Source of the DNA: Candidatus Flexicrinis proximus
GTDB taxonomy: Bacteria; Chloroflexota; Anaerolineae; Aggregatilineales; Phototrophicaceae
NCBI GenBank assembly: GCA_016712885.1
Contig: JADJQF010000003.1
Coordinates: 767,395-831,394, forward strand
DNA: 64,000 bases
Direction: 5' to 3'
How positions within the stretch are numbered: position 1 is the stretch's first letter; each line of letters starts with the position of its first letter. Of this stretch, positions 10,701 to 18,432 are shown in pieces. Made by a program: the position numbers and the translations under genes. Below the pieces are notes generated by a model. The model had not been told where the DNA came from. It saw only the letters and a program-made list of their open reading frames with translations, and did not search any database.

Positions 10701-13700
10701 ATCGACGCGCGAACCGCTGTAACTGGGCACACGGGTCGGACGCGGCATCTCGTCCGGCAACGGCTTAAGCATGACGGAGGTCAACAAATCGTCAAGGACA
10801 ACGCTCGGGTCAGCGGCGCTGGCAGCACCCTGCTCAGGGGCAATGATGCGCTGCAGGCTCCGCGAGACCTCGATAGCCGTCTGGTAGCGGTTGTTGGGAT
10901 TGCGATCCAACATCCGCATCAGGATTTTTTCGAGGCCGTCAGGAATATCGGCGCGGGAGTCGCTGGGCGGCCGGATGCGCTCATGTGTGTGCATCCGGAT
11001 GGCTTCAGCGATCGAGCGGGGCTGGAACGGGGGATGGCCGACGAGCATCTCGTACAGCACAACACCCAATTCGTAGAGGTTGGTGCGGATGTCGACGCGT
11101 TCGCCGAGGCAGGTCTCGGGCGACAGGTAGGCGTATTCCATGTCCGGCTTATCGGTGATAAAGATTTCGCCGCTTTCGGAGTACTGGGCGACGCTAAAAT
11201 CAGTCATCACCGGCGTATAGCTGACAATCGGGCCGATCACGGCGGCCTGGCGCAACACAACGTTTTCCGGTTTCAGCGAGCGATGGATCATGCCCTGCTG
11301 GTGCGCGTAATGCAGGCCGTCGGCAATCTGAACGATCAGGTTGACGGCATCTTTTACAGAGAACTGCTTGTTGGCGGCCTTGGTATCGGCGATGTTCTTG
11401 CGCAGGCTGGGGCCAGCGACATATTCCATCACCATGAACAGCTCGTTATCGACGTTGTCATATGACAACACACGAATGATGTTCGGGTGGTCGAGGCGGC
11501 TGAGCATGCGCGATTCCTGGAGGAAACGCTGCTTACGCGCTTCTTCCGCGGCCAGGTTCGGGTGCATGATCTTGAGCGCTACGATGCGATCAAGCGGAAG
11601 CTCAGTAGCCTTGTAAACCGCTGATACGTTGTTCTGGCCGACAAAACGGTCGATGCGGTAGTTCTTGACGCGGGTTCCAACGAGACGGCGCTGATCGCGC
11701 TCACTGCCGATACTGAGCGGGTCAAAGATGCGGTTGCCCTGCTCGAACTTGACCCAGTAATTGCCGATGCGCAGGATTTCGTTCTTTTCCCACAGCACCT
11801 GGGTGTTGGAAACAAGCAGGGTGTCCCCCGCCCACGTCCCGTTCGCCGACTTCTTGTCCGTGATATACAGATTTCCGTCGGATTTGAGTTCCAGTAAGGC
11901 GTGTTCGCGGCTGACGCGCTTGCCGTCGAGCTGGATATTCTGGCCCTCGCCGCGGCCAATGGTGATGATTTCCGAATCGAGTTTAATCACCTGGATTGGG
12001 TGATCTTCGCTGAAAAAGATCAGGCGGTCACTGCCTTGCAGGTCAATCGAGAGCGGCGGCGGAGAATAATGCGGCATTTCCGCATCGAGCGGCTTGACCA
12101 TCTGGACGGTCTTGTTGAGATCGTCCATTTCCTGAGTGCCAACGCTTGGGACGCCTGAGAGCAGGTTAATGGGAATACGGCGGCGAGGCTCAAACATCAG
12201 CCAGTACGAGCCGATCCGCAGCGGTTTTTCGGCCTCAAGGCGGATCGGTTCTTCCAGGGGCAGACGGATGCCATCCTGCAATATGCCGCTGCGCGATTTG
12301 GTGTCGTAAATAACGACACGGCCATCACCGAGGCGTTCAATGCGGGCATGCCGACGCGAGATCGCCGGGTCGTCGATGGAAATATCGACACCCCCTCCAC
12401 GCCCGATGGTCATGCGTTCCTTTTTGAGCGACGCGGTAATGGTCGGACGCGTCTCGCTGAAGAAGATCAGGCGGTCAAAGCCCACCTGATCCGGAGCAGC
12501 CTGTGGCGGCGTGAAGTGCGGCGGAACAGTGAGGAGGCCGGTTGGAGGCACATCGGTCGGGACCGCGTCCTGAGCCGAAGGCGGCGTCAGTTTACGTTCA
12601 ACACCGCGCGGCGCGCCCTCGACGAGAAATTCCTGCGTAAAGGACTTGTCTTCGGCCGGCGGAGGCGCCAGCGGCTGAGGAACCGGGGTTCGCGGCACCG
12701 CGGGGCGGGATTCGATTGGAACAGGCGGTGAAGCCACGGCTGGTGGAGCGACAGGCGGGTGCTCGGTTGCTGTTGGTGGCGGGGTCTGCTCGAAGTCGAA
12801 CATGACTGGCGGCGGCGTGGGCTGCTCGACAACAGGCACTTCCAGCGAGGCGTCTAGCCGGTTCGAGTTCGGGGTCCGGGGGATGTCGAACTGATCGAGT
12901 TCGGATTCGATCACTGATCGCTGCTCGATCTGCATCCAGTAGTCACCGAGGCGCACGGTCATGCCGGGGCGCAGAATCACGGGTACATCCGGATCCAGCT
13001 TCTGGTTGTCGAGATATGTCGGGTTGGTCGACTGGTGCGCGGTAACCGTAAAACGACCGTTAGGCTTGCGTTCGACCACGAGGTGTTCGCGGCTCACCTT
13101 TTCGCCCTGCAACCTGACGTCCTGATCACCGCGGCGGCCAACCAGCAAGGTCTCGCGGTCGCCGAAGGGTACGACAAAGGTGGCATGGGCCGGGCTGTAG
13201 AAGACCAGCCGATCCTGGGCGCGAAGTTCCGAAGTGGTCAGGGGCTGAGGTGTATTGGGCGGAATGACCGCGGGAAGGGGCTGAGCCATCGGCGCGGTGG
13301 TGAGATCGGTAATGATCGCACCTTCAGCCGGATCATTGATCCGCGGCGGGAGCACAGGGGCGGGAGGGAGCGGCTGCGGCGCAACGGGGCGCAGCATGGA
13401 CTGCAGGGCGTTGGCGAATTCCGCCGCGCTCTGAAAGCGCTGGTCGGGTTCCTTCTGCAGAGACCTGACGATAACCCGTTCAAGGTCCGCAGGAAAGCCG
13501 CTGCGAAGATTTGACGGCATCGGCAGCGGTTCACGCGTATGAAAGCGCACGGCCTCAGCGATTGACCGGGGGTTATACGGCAGGCGGCCCACGGTCAGTT
13601 CGTAGAGCAGAACGCCCATCGAGTAGATGTCGCTACGGGGATCGACCGATTCGGCCAGACACTGTTCAGGCGACATGTAAGGATAGGTGCCGATGGGCTG

Positions 13701-14246
13701 CTGATCGGTGACGGCGGTATCGCTGCTTGCGGTCAGCTTGGCAAGGCCAAAGTCGGTCAAAATTGGCCGGTAATTCAGACGCTGGCCGGACGAATCGGGC
13801 TTGAGGAGCACATTATCCGGCTTGATGTCGCGGTGGATCATGCCCTGGCGATGGGCGTAATCGAGCGCCAGCGTGAGCTGATGGACAAGCTCGATGGCTT
13901 CGGGATACTCCATAGCGCGGCTTTCTTCGTACAGCCGCTTGATGTAGTGGCGCAGATTGCCACCCGTGACCAATTCCATGATGATGAACAGGTCATTGTT
14001 GAGATTATTGAACGAGAGGACCCGGATGATATTTGGATGGTCGAGTTTTGCCGCAGCGCGGGCTTCCTGAAGGAAGCGGCGCTGGAAGCTCTGCTGAACC
14101 GCCAGGTGGGGGTGCATGAGCTTGATCGCGACCTGGCGCTGTAAGCGGAGGTCGGTGGCGCGGTATACCGCGGCCATCCCGCCTTGACCAAGCATGAAGT
14201 CAATGCGGTAATGCTCGATGGTCTTGCCGATCATGCCGTCGGGCAT
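7725..14246 (-). CDS. Giant Ser/Thr kinase-pseudokinase with four FHA domains and a glycosidase-like ectodomain
   Basis: The 2173-residue product reads in order as follows. Kinase 1 (about 10-285) is intact, with GQGGMAAVY, K42, HRD 138-140 and DFG 165-167. FHA domains lie at about 345-440, 590-690 and 740-835. Kinase 2 (about 862-1135) has key residues replaced: GQNNVS loop, HRS 988-990 and DFS 1016-1018, with K892 kept. FHA4 is at about 1182-1277. NEW3-like beta-sandwich sequence spans 1320-1530 and a membrane helix 1541-1563. Calcium-binding D-x-D-x-D repeats lie at 1598-1680 and an SH3-like region near 1705-1790. The last domain (1820-2165) is a clan-A-like TIM barrel with WNEP (E1942) and ATEFGW (E2074). 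The likely role is a membrane sensor whose glycan- or wall-binding outside controls phosphorylation inside. The linkers and FHA units repeat, implying internal duplication. It heads the phosphatase/FHA operon. Confidence 0.9.
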   Translation of the reverse strand: MPDGMIGKTIEHYRIDFMLGQGGMAAVYRATDLRLQRQVAIKLMHPHLAVQQSFQRRFLQEARAAAKLDHPNIIRVLSFNNLNNDLFIIMELVTGGNLRHYIKRLYEESRAMEYPEAIELVHQLTLALDYAHRQGMIHRDIKPDNVLLKPDSSGQRLNYRPILTDFGLAKLTASSDTAVTDQQPIGTYPYMSPEQCLAESVDPRSDIYSMGVLLYELTVGRLPYNPRSIAEAVRFHTREPLPMPSNLRSGFPADLERVIVRSLQKEPDQRFQSAAEFANALQSMLRPVAPQPLPPAPVLPPRINDPAEGAIITDLTTAPMAQPLPAVIPPNTPQPLTTSELRAQDRLVFYSPAHATFVVPFGDRETLLVGRRGDQDVRLQGEKVSREHLVVERKPNGRFTVTAHQSTNPTYLDNQKLDPDVPVILRPGMTVRLGDYWMQIEQRSVIESELDQFDIPRTPNSNRLDASLEVPVVEQPTPPPVMFDFEQTPPPTATEHPPVAPPAVASPPVPIESRPAVPRTPVPQPLAPPPAEDKSFTQEFLVEGAPRGVERKLTPPSAQDAVPTDVPPTGLLTVPPHFTPPQAAPDQVGFDRLIFFSETRPTITASLKKERMTIGRGGGVDISIDDPAISRRHARIERLGDGRVVIYDTKSRSGILQDGIRLPLEEPIRLEAEKPLRIGSYWLMFEPRRRIPINLLSGVPSVGTQEMDDLNKTVQMVKPLDAEMPHYSPPPLSIDLQGSDRLIFFSEDHPIQVIKLDSEIITIGRGEGQNIQLDGKRVSREHALLELKSDGNLYITDKKSANGTWAGDTLLVSNTQVLWEKNEILRIGNYWVKFEQGNRIFDPLSIGSERDQRRLVGTRVKNYRIDRFVGQNNVSAVYKATELPLDRIVALKIMHPNLAAEEARKQRFLQESRMLSRLDHPNIIRVLSYDNVDNELFMVMEYVAGPSLRKNIADTKAANKQFSVKDAVNLIVQIADGLHYAHQQGMIHRSLKPENVVLRQAAVIGPIVSYTPVMTDFSVAQYSESGEIFITDKPDMEYAYLSPETCLGERVDIRTNLYELGVVLYEMLVGHPPFQPRSIAEAIRMHTHERIRPPSDSRADIPDGLEKILMRMLDRNPNNRYQTAIEVSRSLQRIIAPEQGAASAADPSVVLDDLLTSVMLKPLPDEMPRPTRVPSYSGSRVDQLVFYSEDNPTKVIPFDRPVITVGRASDQDIVLTGDKVSRRHVRIERGVGDNYRVIDLGSKNGTYLGDYKLVRGVAETWDKTESLRLGNYWIRIESPRRPEDLEAGRGNGRSPYETRVGDDRLTAVPAPALPPPPLEPEKIGVVIGAAQLSVVPGQTVSLPVEIINRSDVVDHFKVEALGLPPGWVTQPSQPLYLLPNTRDSVSITFHPPMNSTSAAGGHAVEVRVSARAQGLKSSGQQVALDVTPYYTYTIDLEPERIKRRGRTEMVIRNTGNTTAKYTIQTKDREQMVRFEVSGTQYTLAPGQAEYVPIRIWPRRRHLFGQTAIYPFEITVVPTPTEQSGGLQTRTGELQVPSRLPTWIIGGCLLLLVACGLIGAFVGTQVVNLWNNQTATAANFTAIVAATNAAATPTAQALADDDGDGLSNLRETELGTLPDNADTDQDGLTDSQEVLVYSTNPLKQDTDEDGLADGAEISAASNPLSQDSDGDEIMDNEDPFPVMRATPTITPQPTIPGTVGDICPGSPSPSRVAVGMQALVEEGGVNNRVRSDPLVAEDNIVGEMPPGVFFIIIDGPKCDEELQLRWWKVQYEAIEGWTAEGEGDEYYIAPPGLEEEGGEEAPPEEDPAEVEALSNPVRVSSLRPAMMGIQANWYVSPDQWQQVLDYAGPVGVGWIKLQADWGVLEPSPGQLGENFGLFASAIRDAKSRGYRVLVSVAKAPTWARTGSTGLDGPPDDPADLAAFLTAMLDEVGGQIDAIEVWNEPNVRREWDTQALEFNGAGYMQLFAAAYDAIRAFPRPITVITAGLAPTATGSHSINDRAYLRQMYRAGLEDFKDISVGVHPYSWSNAPEERCCDPSGAGWDDQRQFFMLDTLASYRAIMREYNHTFRKLWATEFGWATWQDLPATAPESWMTHLTADQQADYILDAFRIAQGLDFMGPMFLWNLNFANTQTVQANTEYVGYSLLYSVSETTVVERPVYRALVEKREVLGGTR

Positions 14247-14266
14247 TGCCGCCTCTACTTGTCTAG

Positions 14267-15148
14267 CTAGCTCTTGCCGTCGTCGCGCTTAGTGTTGACG
14301 GCGCCCTGCTGAATGGTGTGGGTGAGTTCGTGCGCAAGGAGCTTCTGGCCATCGGAGCTGGAGGGATTGTATTCTCCCGAGCGGAAGAAGATGTCACTGC
14401 CGGTCGTGAAAGCCTTAGCCTGGATACTGTTATTCAGCGCGTCGGCCTGTTTACCTTCATGAATGCGAACGTTGCTGAAGTCGGCGCCCATTGCGCCTTC
14501 CAGCTTACCGCGTGTTCCCGAGTCGATTGACTGGCCGCCGCCGCGGGCCGAAGACAACGATTTTTCGAAATCACCACCGACGTTGAAGGACCCCATCATA
14601 TCTTCGCTGGAGCTGCGCTGGATGCGCTTGGCCTGGATCTCGTCCTCTTCCTGAGCGCGCTGAATATCGCGCTTGGCCTGAAGCTCGTCTTCTTCCTGAA
14701 CGCGCTGGATATCACGCTTGGCCTGAAGCTCGTCTTCTTCCTGTACGCGCTGGATATCGCGCTTGGCCTGAAGTTCGTCTTCTTCCTGTACGCGCTGAAT
14801 GTCGCGCTTCATCATCATTTCGTCTTCTTCCTGAGCGCGCTGAATGTCGCGTTTGGCCTGAAGTTCATCTTCGTCGGCACGCTGAACCTGCGGAGCCTGA
14901 ACCTTGCGAACGACCTGATCAGCGACGGCATCCGCCTCGCTCTCATAGGCATCATTCGCCGCTGTCACGGTCAGCTTGGTCTGGATGACACTGCCATTGG
15001 ACATCATCAATCGCTGCACTGCGCGGTTGCCAATCATGCGCTGCAGTTTGGTCAGCGGATTGACGTCAGGCGTCGTGTCCGGGGCGGCGTCGGGAGTCCG
15101 GGCCGTCGTCTTGCGAACTAGCTCATTGTCGTGGGCCTGGTCGGACAT
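14267..15148 (-). CDS. DUF4157 (eCIS core) putative metalloprotease with 15-residue repeats
   Basis: The 293-residue protein carries the DUF4157 domain that marks extracellular contractile injection loci. The C-terminal 90 residues contain DFSNVRIH and LLAHELTH, a zinc-peptidase HExxH (H273, E274, H277). An N-terminal motif LQRMIGNRAVQRL (about 35-47) is shared with the protein at 38515-40260. The middle (about 92-177) is an array of six 15-residue charged units of the type KRDIQRVQEEDELQA. A strong Shine-Dalgarno (GGAGG) supports the start. It is the most downstream member of the injection operon and the neighbour of the kinase gene. DUF4157 proteins are thought to be cargo or cargo-processing factors; the exact role is not established. 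Confidence 0.9.
   Translation of the reverse strand: MSDQAHDNELVRKTTARTPDAAPDTTPDVNPLTKLQRMIGNRAVQRLMMSNGSVIQTKLTVTAANDAYESEADAVADQVVRKVQAPQVQRADEDELQAKRDIQRAQEEDEMMMKRDIQRVQEEDELQAKRDIQRVQEEDELQAKRDIQRVQEEDELQAKRDIQRAQEEDEIQAKRIQRSSSEDMMGSFNVGGDFEKSLSSARGGGQSIDSGTRGKLEGAMGADFSNVRIHEGKQADALNNSIQAKAFTTGSDIFFRSGEYNPSSSDGQKLLAHELTHTIQQGAVNTKRDDGKS
14618..14875. repeat. 45-bp tandem coding repeats in the DUF4157 gene
   Basis: About six near-identical 45-bp units encode KRDIQR[AV]QEEDE[LIM]. The neighbouring units differ mostly by silent or conservative changes. The array is in frame, so unit number can change without breaking the gene. Confidence 0.85.
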
Positions 15149-15157
15149 GATTACCTC

Positions 15158-16039
15158 CTACACGATTTCCAGTCGATATGACGCAAAAGCCGGACGCTGA
15201 GAATCTATCAGGCGGTCGGCTAAATCTGGCCCGAGTTGGTGGGCGCTTTGACTGATTGGAAGTCGAACTACGAAATGGCACGGAGCGTCTTCGATAATCT
15301 CCGGACTGACACCGAAGTATAACTCAAGAAGGCGTTCAAGCCCCGCTTTTGTTCCACGCCGCAGAAATAGCCAACCGATCTGGCGGACAATCTCGCGCTG
15401 GCGGGCATCAGGCAGTTCAGGAACGATCAGAATGTCGAACCAGCTGCCGATCCACTGAAGCCATTCCTGGGGTGCAGTTTCAGGCGAAAAGTAGAGGTCG
15501 ATGCTGTCGATGCGCCAGACAATCGGAGCCAGGAGCGACTCGAAGATCAGGAGGAAGCGTCCCATAAACTCGTCGTCACTGTAGATCGCCGGGAGGTACT
15601 GAAGCCAGGACGAGCGATCGCGCGGGACACCGATAGGATGGCCCACAGCGACATTGTCATCGGCGATGGGCGGGGGCAGTTCGCCATCGATCAGGCGCGG
15701 CGCAGCAACGGCCCGCTGGGTAAAGACCAGGCGCTCAAGGGTCAGTAGAAACGGACCAAGGCGGATGGTATCGCCAACGCTTAGTTCCTGAGGCACACGA
15801 GACGGGATGCGCGCTTCGTTGAAGAAGACGCCATTGCTGCTGTTGAGGTCTTCGACGAGGTAGGTATCGTCGTCGCGCCAGATGATCCGCATGTGCTGCC
15901 GGCTGATCTCGCGGTGGTTAAGCACGAGGGAATTGTCCACGCCGCGCCCTGCACGCAGCCCCTGACGCCCGACGAGGACCTCGTCGGTATCCAGGTCCGG
16001 GCCTGAAATGCGGAACAGCGCTTTGATTTCGTCCATCAC
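15158..16039 (-). CDS. FHA domain fused to phage tail protein I-like eCIS baseplate subunit
   Basis: The N-terminal FHA domain (about residues 20-103) has all signature positions: GRG at 31-33, S46-R47-x-H49 and NSSNGVFFN at 66-74. After a linker, residues 143-293 match the tail protein I-like domain of eCIS loci (TIGR02242-type), with SSWLQYLPAIYSDDEFM, PEWLQWIGSW-like and LRRGTKAGLERLLELY motifs. In contractile tails this subunit is part of the baseplate wedge. The fusion implies that the baseplate can bind a phosphothreonine partner, a direct link to the flanking kinases. The gene sits 3 bases downstream of the baseplate J-like gene. Domain calls are firm; the regulatory role is inferred. 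Confidence 0.9.
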   Translation of the reverse strand: MMDEIKALFRISGPDLDTDEVLVGRQGLRAGRGVDNSLVLNHREISRQHMRIIWRDDDTYLVEDLNSSNGVFFNEARIPSRVPQELSVGDTIRLGPFLLTLERLVFTQRAVAAPRLIDGELPPPIADDNVAVGHPIGVPRDRSSWLQYLPAIYSDDEFMGRFLLIFESLLAPIVWRIDSIDLYFSPETAPQEWLQWIGSWFDILIVPELPDARQREIVRQIGWLFLRRGTKAGLERLLELYFGVSPEIIEDAPCHFVVRLPISQSAHQLGPDLADRLIDSQRPAFASYRLEIV

Positions 16040-16042
16040 ACC

Positions 16043-18019
16043 CTACTCGGAGACAATGTTATGCTGATAACTCACGACGACACCCTGCGGCGGAAGCCGG
16101 ATTTCCGTGACTTCGGCGCCGAGGCTGAACTGGCGGCGATCATCGTAGGTGACCGGGAACAGGCGAACCGACCGCACGAAACTTACGCCCGGTACACCGA
16201 GGACGACAGACATGACGTCAGCAGGGAAAAGATCGCGTCCAAAAGGCCAGCCCTGGGCATCCTGCCCGCCAATCAGAGGGTTCACAAAGTCGAACAACCG
16301 CGCCTCGACCGCCTGACGAACGCGATCGACGTTTTCGCCAGGAGTGACGCGCAGACGGACTTCGGTTTGAACCCATTGATACAGCGGCTGCTGTACATCC
16401 AGAAGAGTCGACACCAGGCGGCGCTGATCGAGATAGCCGATGACGGTCTCACGGACATCAGCAGGAAGCTCAAGACTCTCCGGCACGATGAAACCTTCAA
16501 GGCGGGGTACGCGCGGTACCACGAGCAATTTGACTTCCCCAGGTGCGGTGAGCGGCGGACGCAGGCAGTATACCCGACCCACCTGCCCCGGTGCCGCTTC
16601 TTTGGCAAGGTATTCGAAATCGCCGGGAGTTACCGCGCGCCCCAGCGACCGCAGGAACTGCGGCACGCGGATCTTGGCGCTCTCGAGATTTTCTGCATCC
16701 ATACCGCCCTGCGCGGCGATCCGGTTGGTGACCCGGCTGACGAAAGCGATTGAACTGCGCAGCACGGTCAGCGTATTGACGCCGATATTGCCGACCAGGC
16801 CGCCCCCATGTCGGTATCCGGTCATCATAATCATTGCCCCCTTGGCGGGGAGTGCACCGTAGCGCTGCATGGAGCCATCGCGCTGAGGCAAGACCGGGCC
16901 GAAGCGTATTTCGCTGGTATCGCTGTCGAGCGTGTAATGGCGGTCGTTCGCCTGCGAATTGGAGAAATCGCTGACTTCCTGCCAGCGCTCTTCATGCCCA
17001 TCGTCACGGCGGACGAGAACATGTTCGTGTGAAGCACGGGCGATCACCGGCTTGTGCGCCAGGAAGAAGGTCTGACCAGGCGAACCGTCGGAGCGACCGA
17101 GGATTTCATTCCGGGTGGTGGATACATTGGTCGCATTTGTAGAGCCGCCCCAGCCGTGGACATTCAGGCGGGTGATCCGCGGACTATTGTTGTAACGGCT
17201 GTCGGAATTGGACATATCGAGGCGACAGCGCAGCCAAAAGGCATTGATGTCATTGCGGGCGGTACGGCGCATTTCCGGCAGGAAGATACGAACCGAGCCG
17301 TTAACGTTGAGGCCGAGCGTCGTATCGGATTCGACATCGACCGGCACCCAGCGCTGATCCAGCCCGGTGCCGAGGATTTCCCAGACATAGGGAGGGCGGC
17401 TGGGGTCGATGCCGGCACCTTCGGCGCGGTCGACAGAAATCTCGACACCGATGATATGGTAGCTGAGGTCGTTTTCGAGGCCGATATAGAACGCGTCATT
17501 CTGGGACGGCGTTTCCGAGGCAAAAGCCGGGAACGACTCGCCGCCGCGGACGACGTTATTGACCGAGTAGACCTGGAAGGCACGGCGTTCTTCTGCGCCT
17601 GCGCTGGTCATGATGTGCGAGATATTCGGCACCCGGATCTGCAGTGGGGCATCCGTGGTGAAAACGATCGTTTCATCGTTCTCGGCGCGAAGGGTGGCGA
17701 CCTCGGTGCCGGTCGGGATGACGAACGTATCGGGCTGCGGGGCGCTCAACCAGAACGTGAGCATCGTCCGGGCGGCCTCGGCCTGACGGAGGCGCATACC
17801 GATCAGTTCCATGAACTTGACATAGTTGCGATCAGGGACGCGATTGAGGCGGTAGAGTACGACGTCGGTCATCCAGGCGAACAGCTCGATGAGCGTGATG
17901 CCCGGATCGCTCAGGTTGTGATCCGTCCATTCAGGGGTATATAAGGGAATGCGCGCGCGCGCCTCATTCACGAGGTCATCGAAGGCGCGGTCATCCAAAC
18001 GGGGTGTATTCAGCGTCAT
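16043..18019 (-). CDS. eCIS baseplate assembly protein, gpJ-like (Afp11/12 type)
   Basis: The 658-residue protein starts with the family hallmark of putative baseplate assembly proteins (TIGR02243 type): NTPRLDDRAFDDLVNEAR, then YTPEWTDHNLSDPGITLIEL and FAWMTDVVLYRLNRVPDRNY. The C-terminal third has GAVTPGDFEYLA-like and PLIGGQDAQGWPFGRDL motifs typical of gp6/J wedge proteins. It forms the baseplate ring with the gp25-like and tail I-like subunits. It is 11 bases from the gp25 gene upstream and 3 from the FHA-tail I gene downstream, so the three wedge genes are one transcription unit. Confidence 0.93.
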   Translation of the reverse strand: MTLNTPRLDDRAFDDLVNEARARIPLYTPEWTDHNLSDPGITLIELFAWMTDVVLYRLNRVPDRNYVKFMELIGMRLRQAEAARTMLTFWLSAPQPDTFVIPTGTEVATLRAENDETIVFTTDAPLQIRVPNISHIMTSAGAEERRAFQVYSVNNVVRGGESFPAFASETPSQNDAFYIGLENDLSYHIIGVEISVDRAEGAGIDPSRPPYVWEILGTGLDQRWVPVDVESDTTLGLNVNGSVRIFLPEMRRTARNDINAFWLRCRLDMSNSDSRYNNSPRITRLNVHGWGGSTNATNVSTTRNEILGRSDGSPGQTFFLAHKPVIARASHEHVLVRRDDGHEERWQEVSDFSNSQANDRHYTLDSDTSEIRFGPVLPQRDGSMQRYGALPAKGAMIMMTGYRHGGGLVGNIGVNTLTVLRSSIAFVSRVTNRIAAQGGMDAENLESAKIRVPQFLRSLGRAVTPGDFEYLAKEAAPGQVGRVYCLRPPLTAPGEVKLLVVPRVPRLEGFIVPESLELPADVRETVIGYLDQRRLVSTLLDVQQPLYQWVQTEVRLRVTPGENVDRVRQAVEARLFDFVNPLIGGQDAQGWPFGRDLFPADVMSVVLGVPGVSFVRSVRLFPVTYDDRRQFSLGAEVTEIRLPPQGVVVSYQHNIVSE

Positions 18020-18030
18020 AGCCGTGCTTT

Positions 18031-18423
18031 CTATTGAGGGATCAGATAATACGGAAAGACCAGACTGCGCGGATCGTGGGTCCCTTTGATGGTGTAATTT
18101 ACGGTGATGAGCAAGTCACCATTGTCGGCCCCGCCCGGCGTCACGACGACTTCGTGCAGGGTGATGCGCGGTTCCCAGCGGTTGACCGCCTCACGAACAT
18201 ATCTTTCCGCGACGCTGGCGGTGTCTTCGTTGGCAGGATCGAAGATCAGCGCGTGGATCTGGCAGCCGAAATCCGGCCGCATTACACGCTCTCCAGGGAC
18301 GGTATTGACGATGATATAGATCGACTGACGGATCGCATAGTCGTCACTGGACATGGATATCTGATTGCGGTCACCCAATTGGACCGGGAAAGTCAATCGT
18401 TTTCCGACAAAGCTGTTTGCCAT
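18031..18423 (-). CDS. eCIS baseplate wedge protein, GPW/gp25 family (Afp9-like)
   Basis: At 130 residues it has normal family length. The gp25 signature is clear: YAIRQSIYIIVNTVPGERVM, RPDFGC and LIFDPANEDTA. Gp25-like proteins nucleate sheath assembly on the baseplate. It lies between the spike gene (9 bases away) and the J-like wedge gene. Confidence 0.95.
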   Translation of the reverse strand: MANSFVGKRLTFPVQLGDRNQISMSSDDYAIRQSIYIIVNTVPGERVMRPDFGCQIHALIFDPANEDTASVAERYVREAVNRWEPRITLHEVVVTPGGADNGDLLITVNYTIKGTHDPRSLVFPYYLIPQ

Positions 18424-18432
18424 TGCACGCCT

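Noticed and set aside
14618..14875. Regular 45-bp array as a CRISPR
   Set aside because: Units are directly tandem with no unique spacers and are in frame within a coding region.
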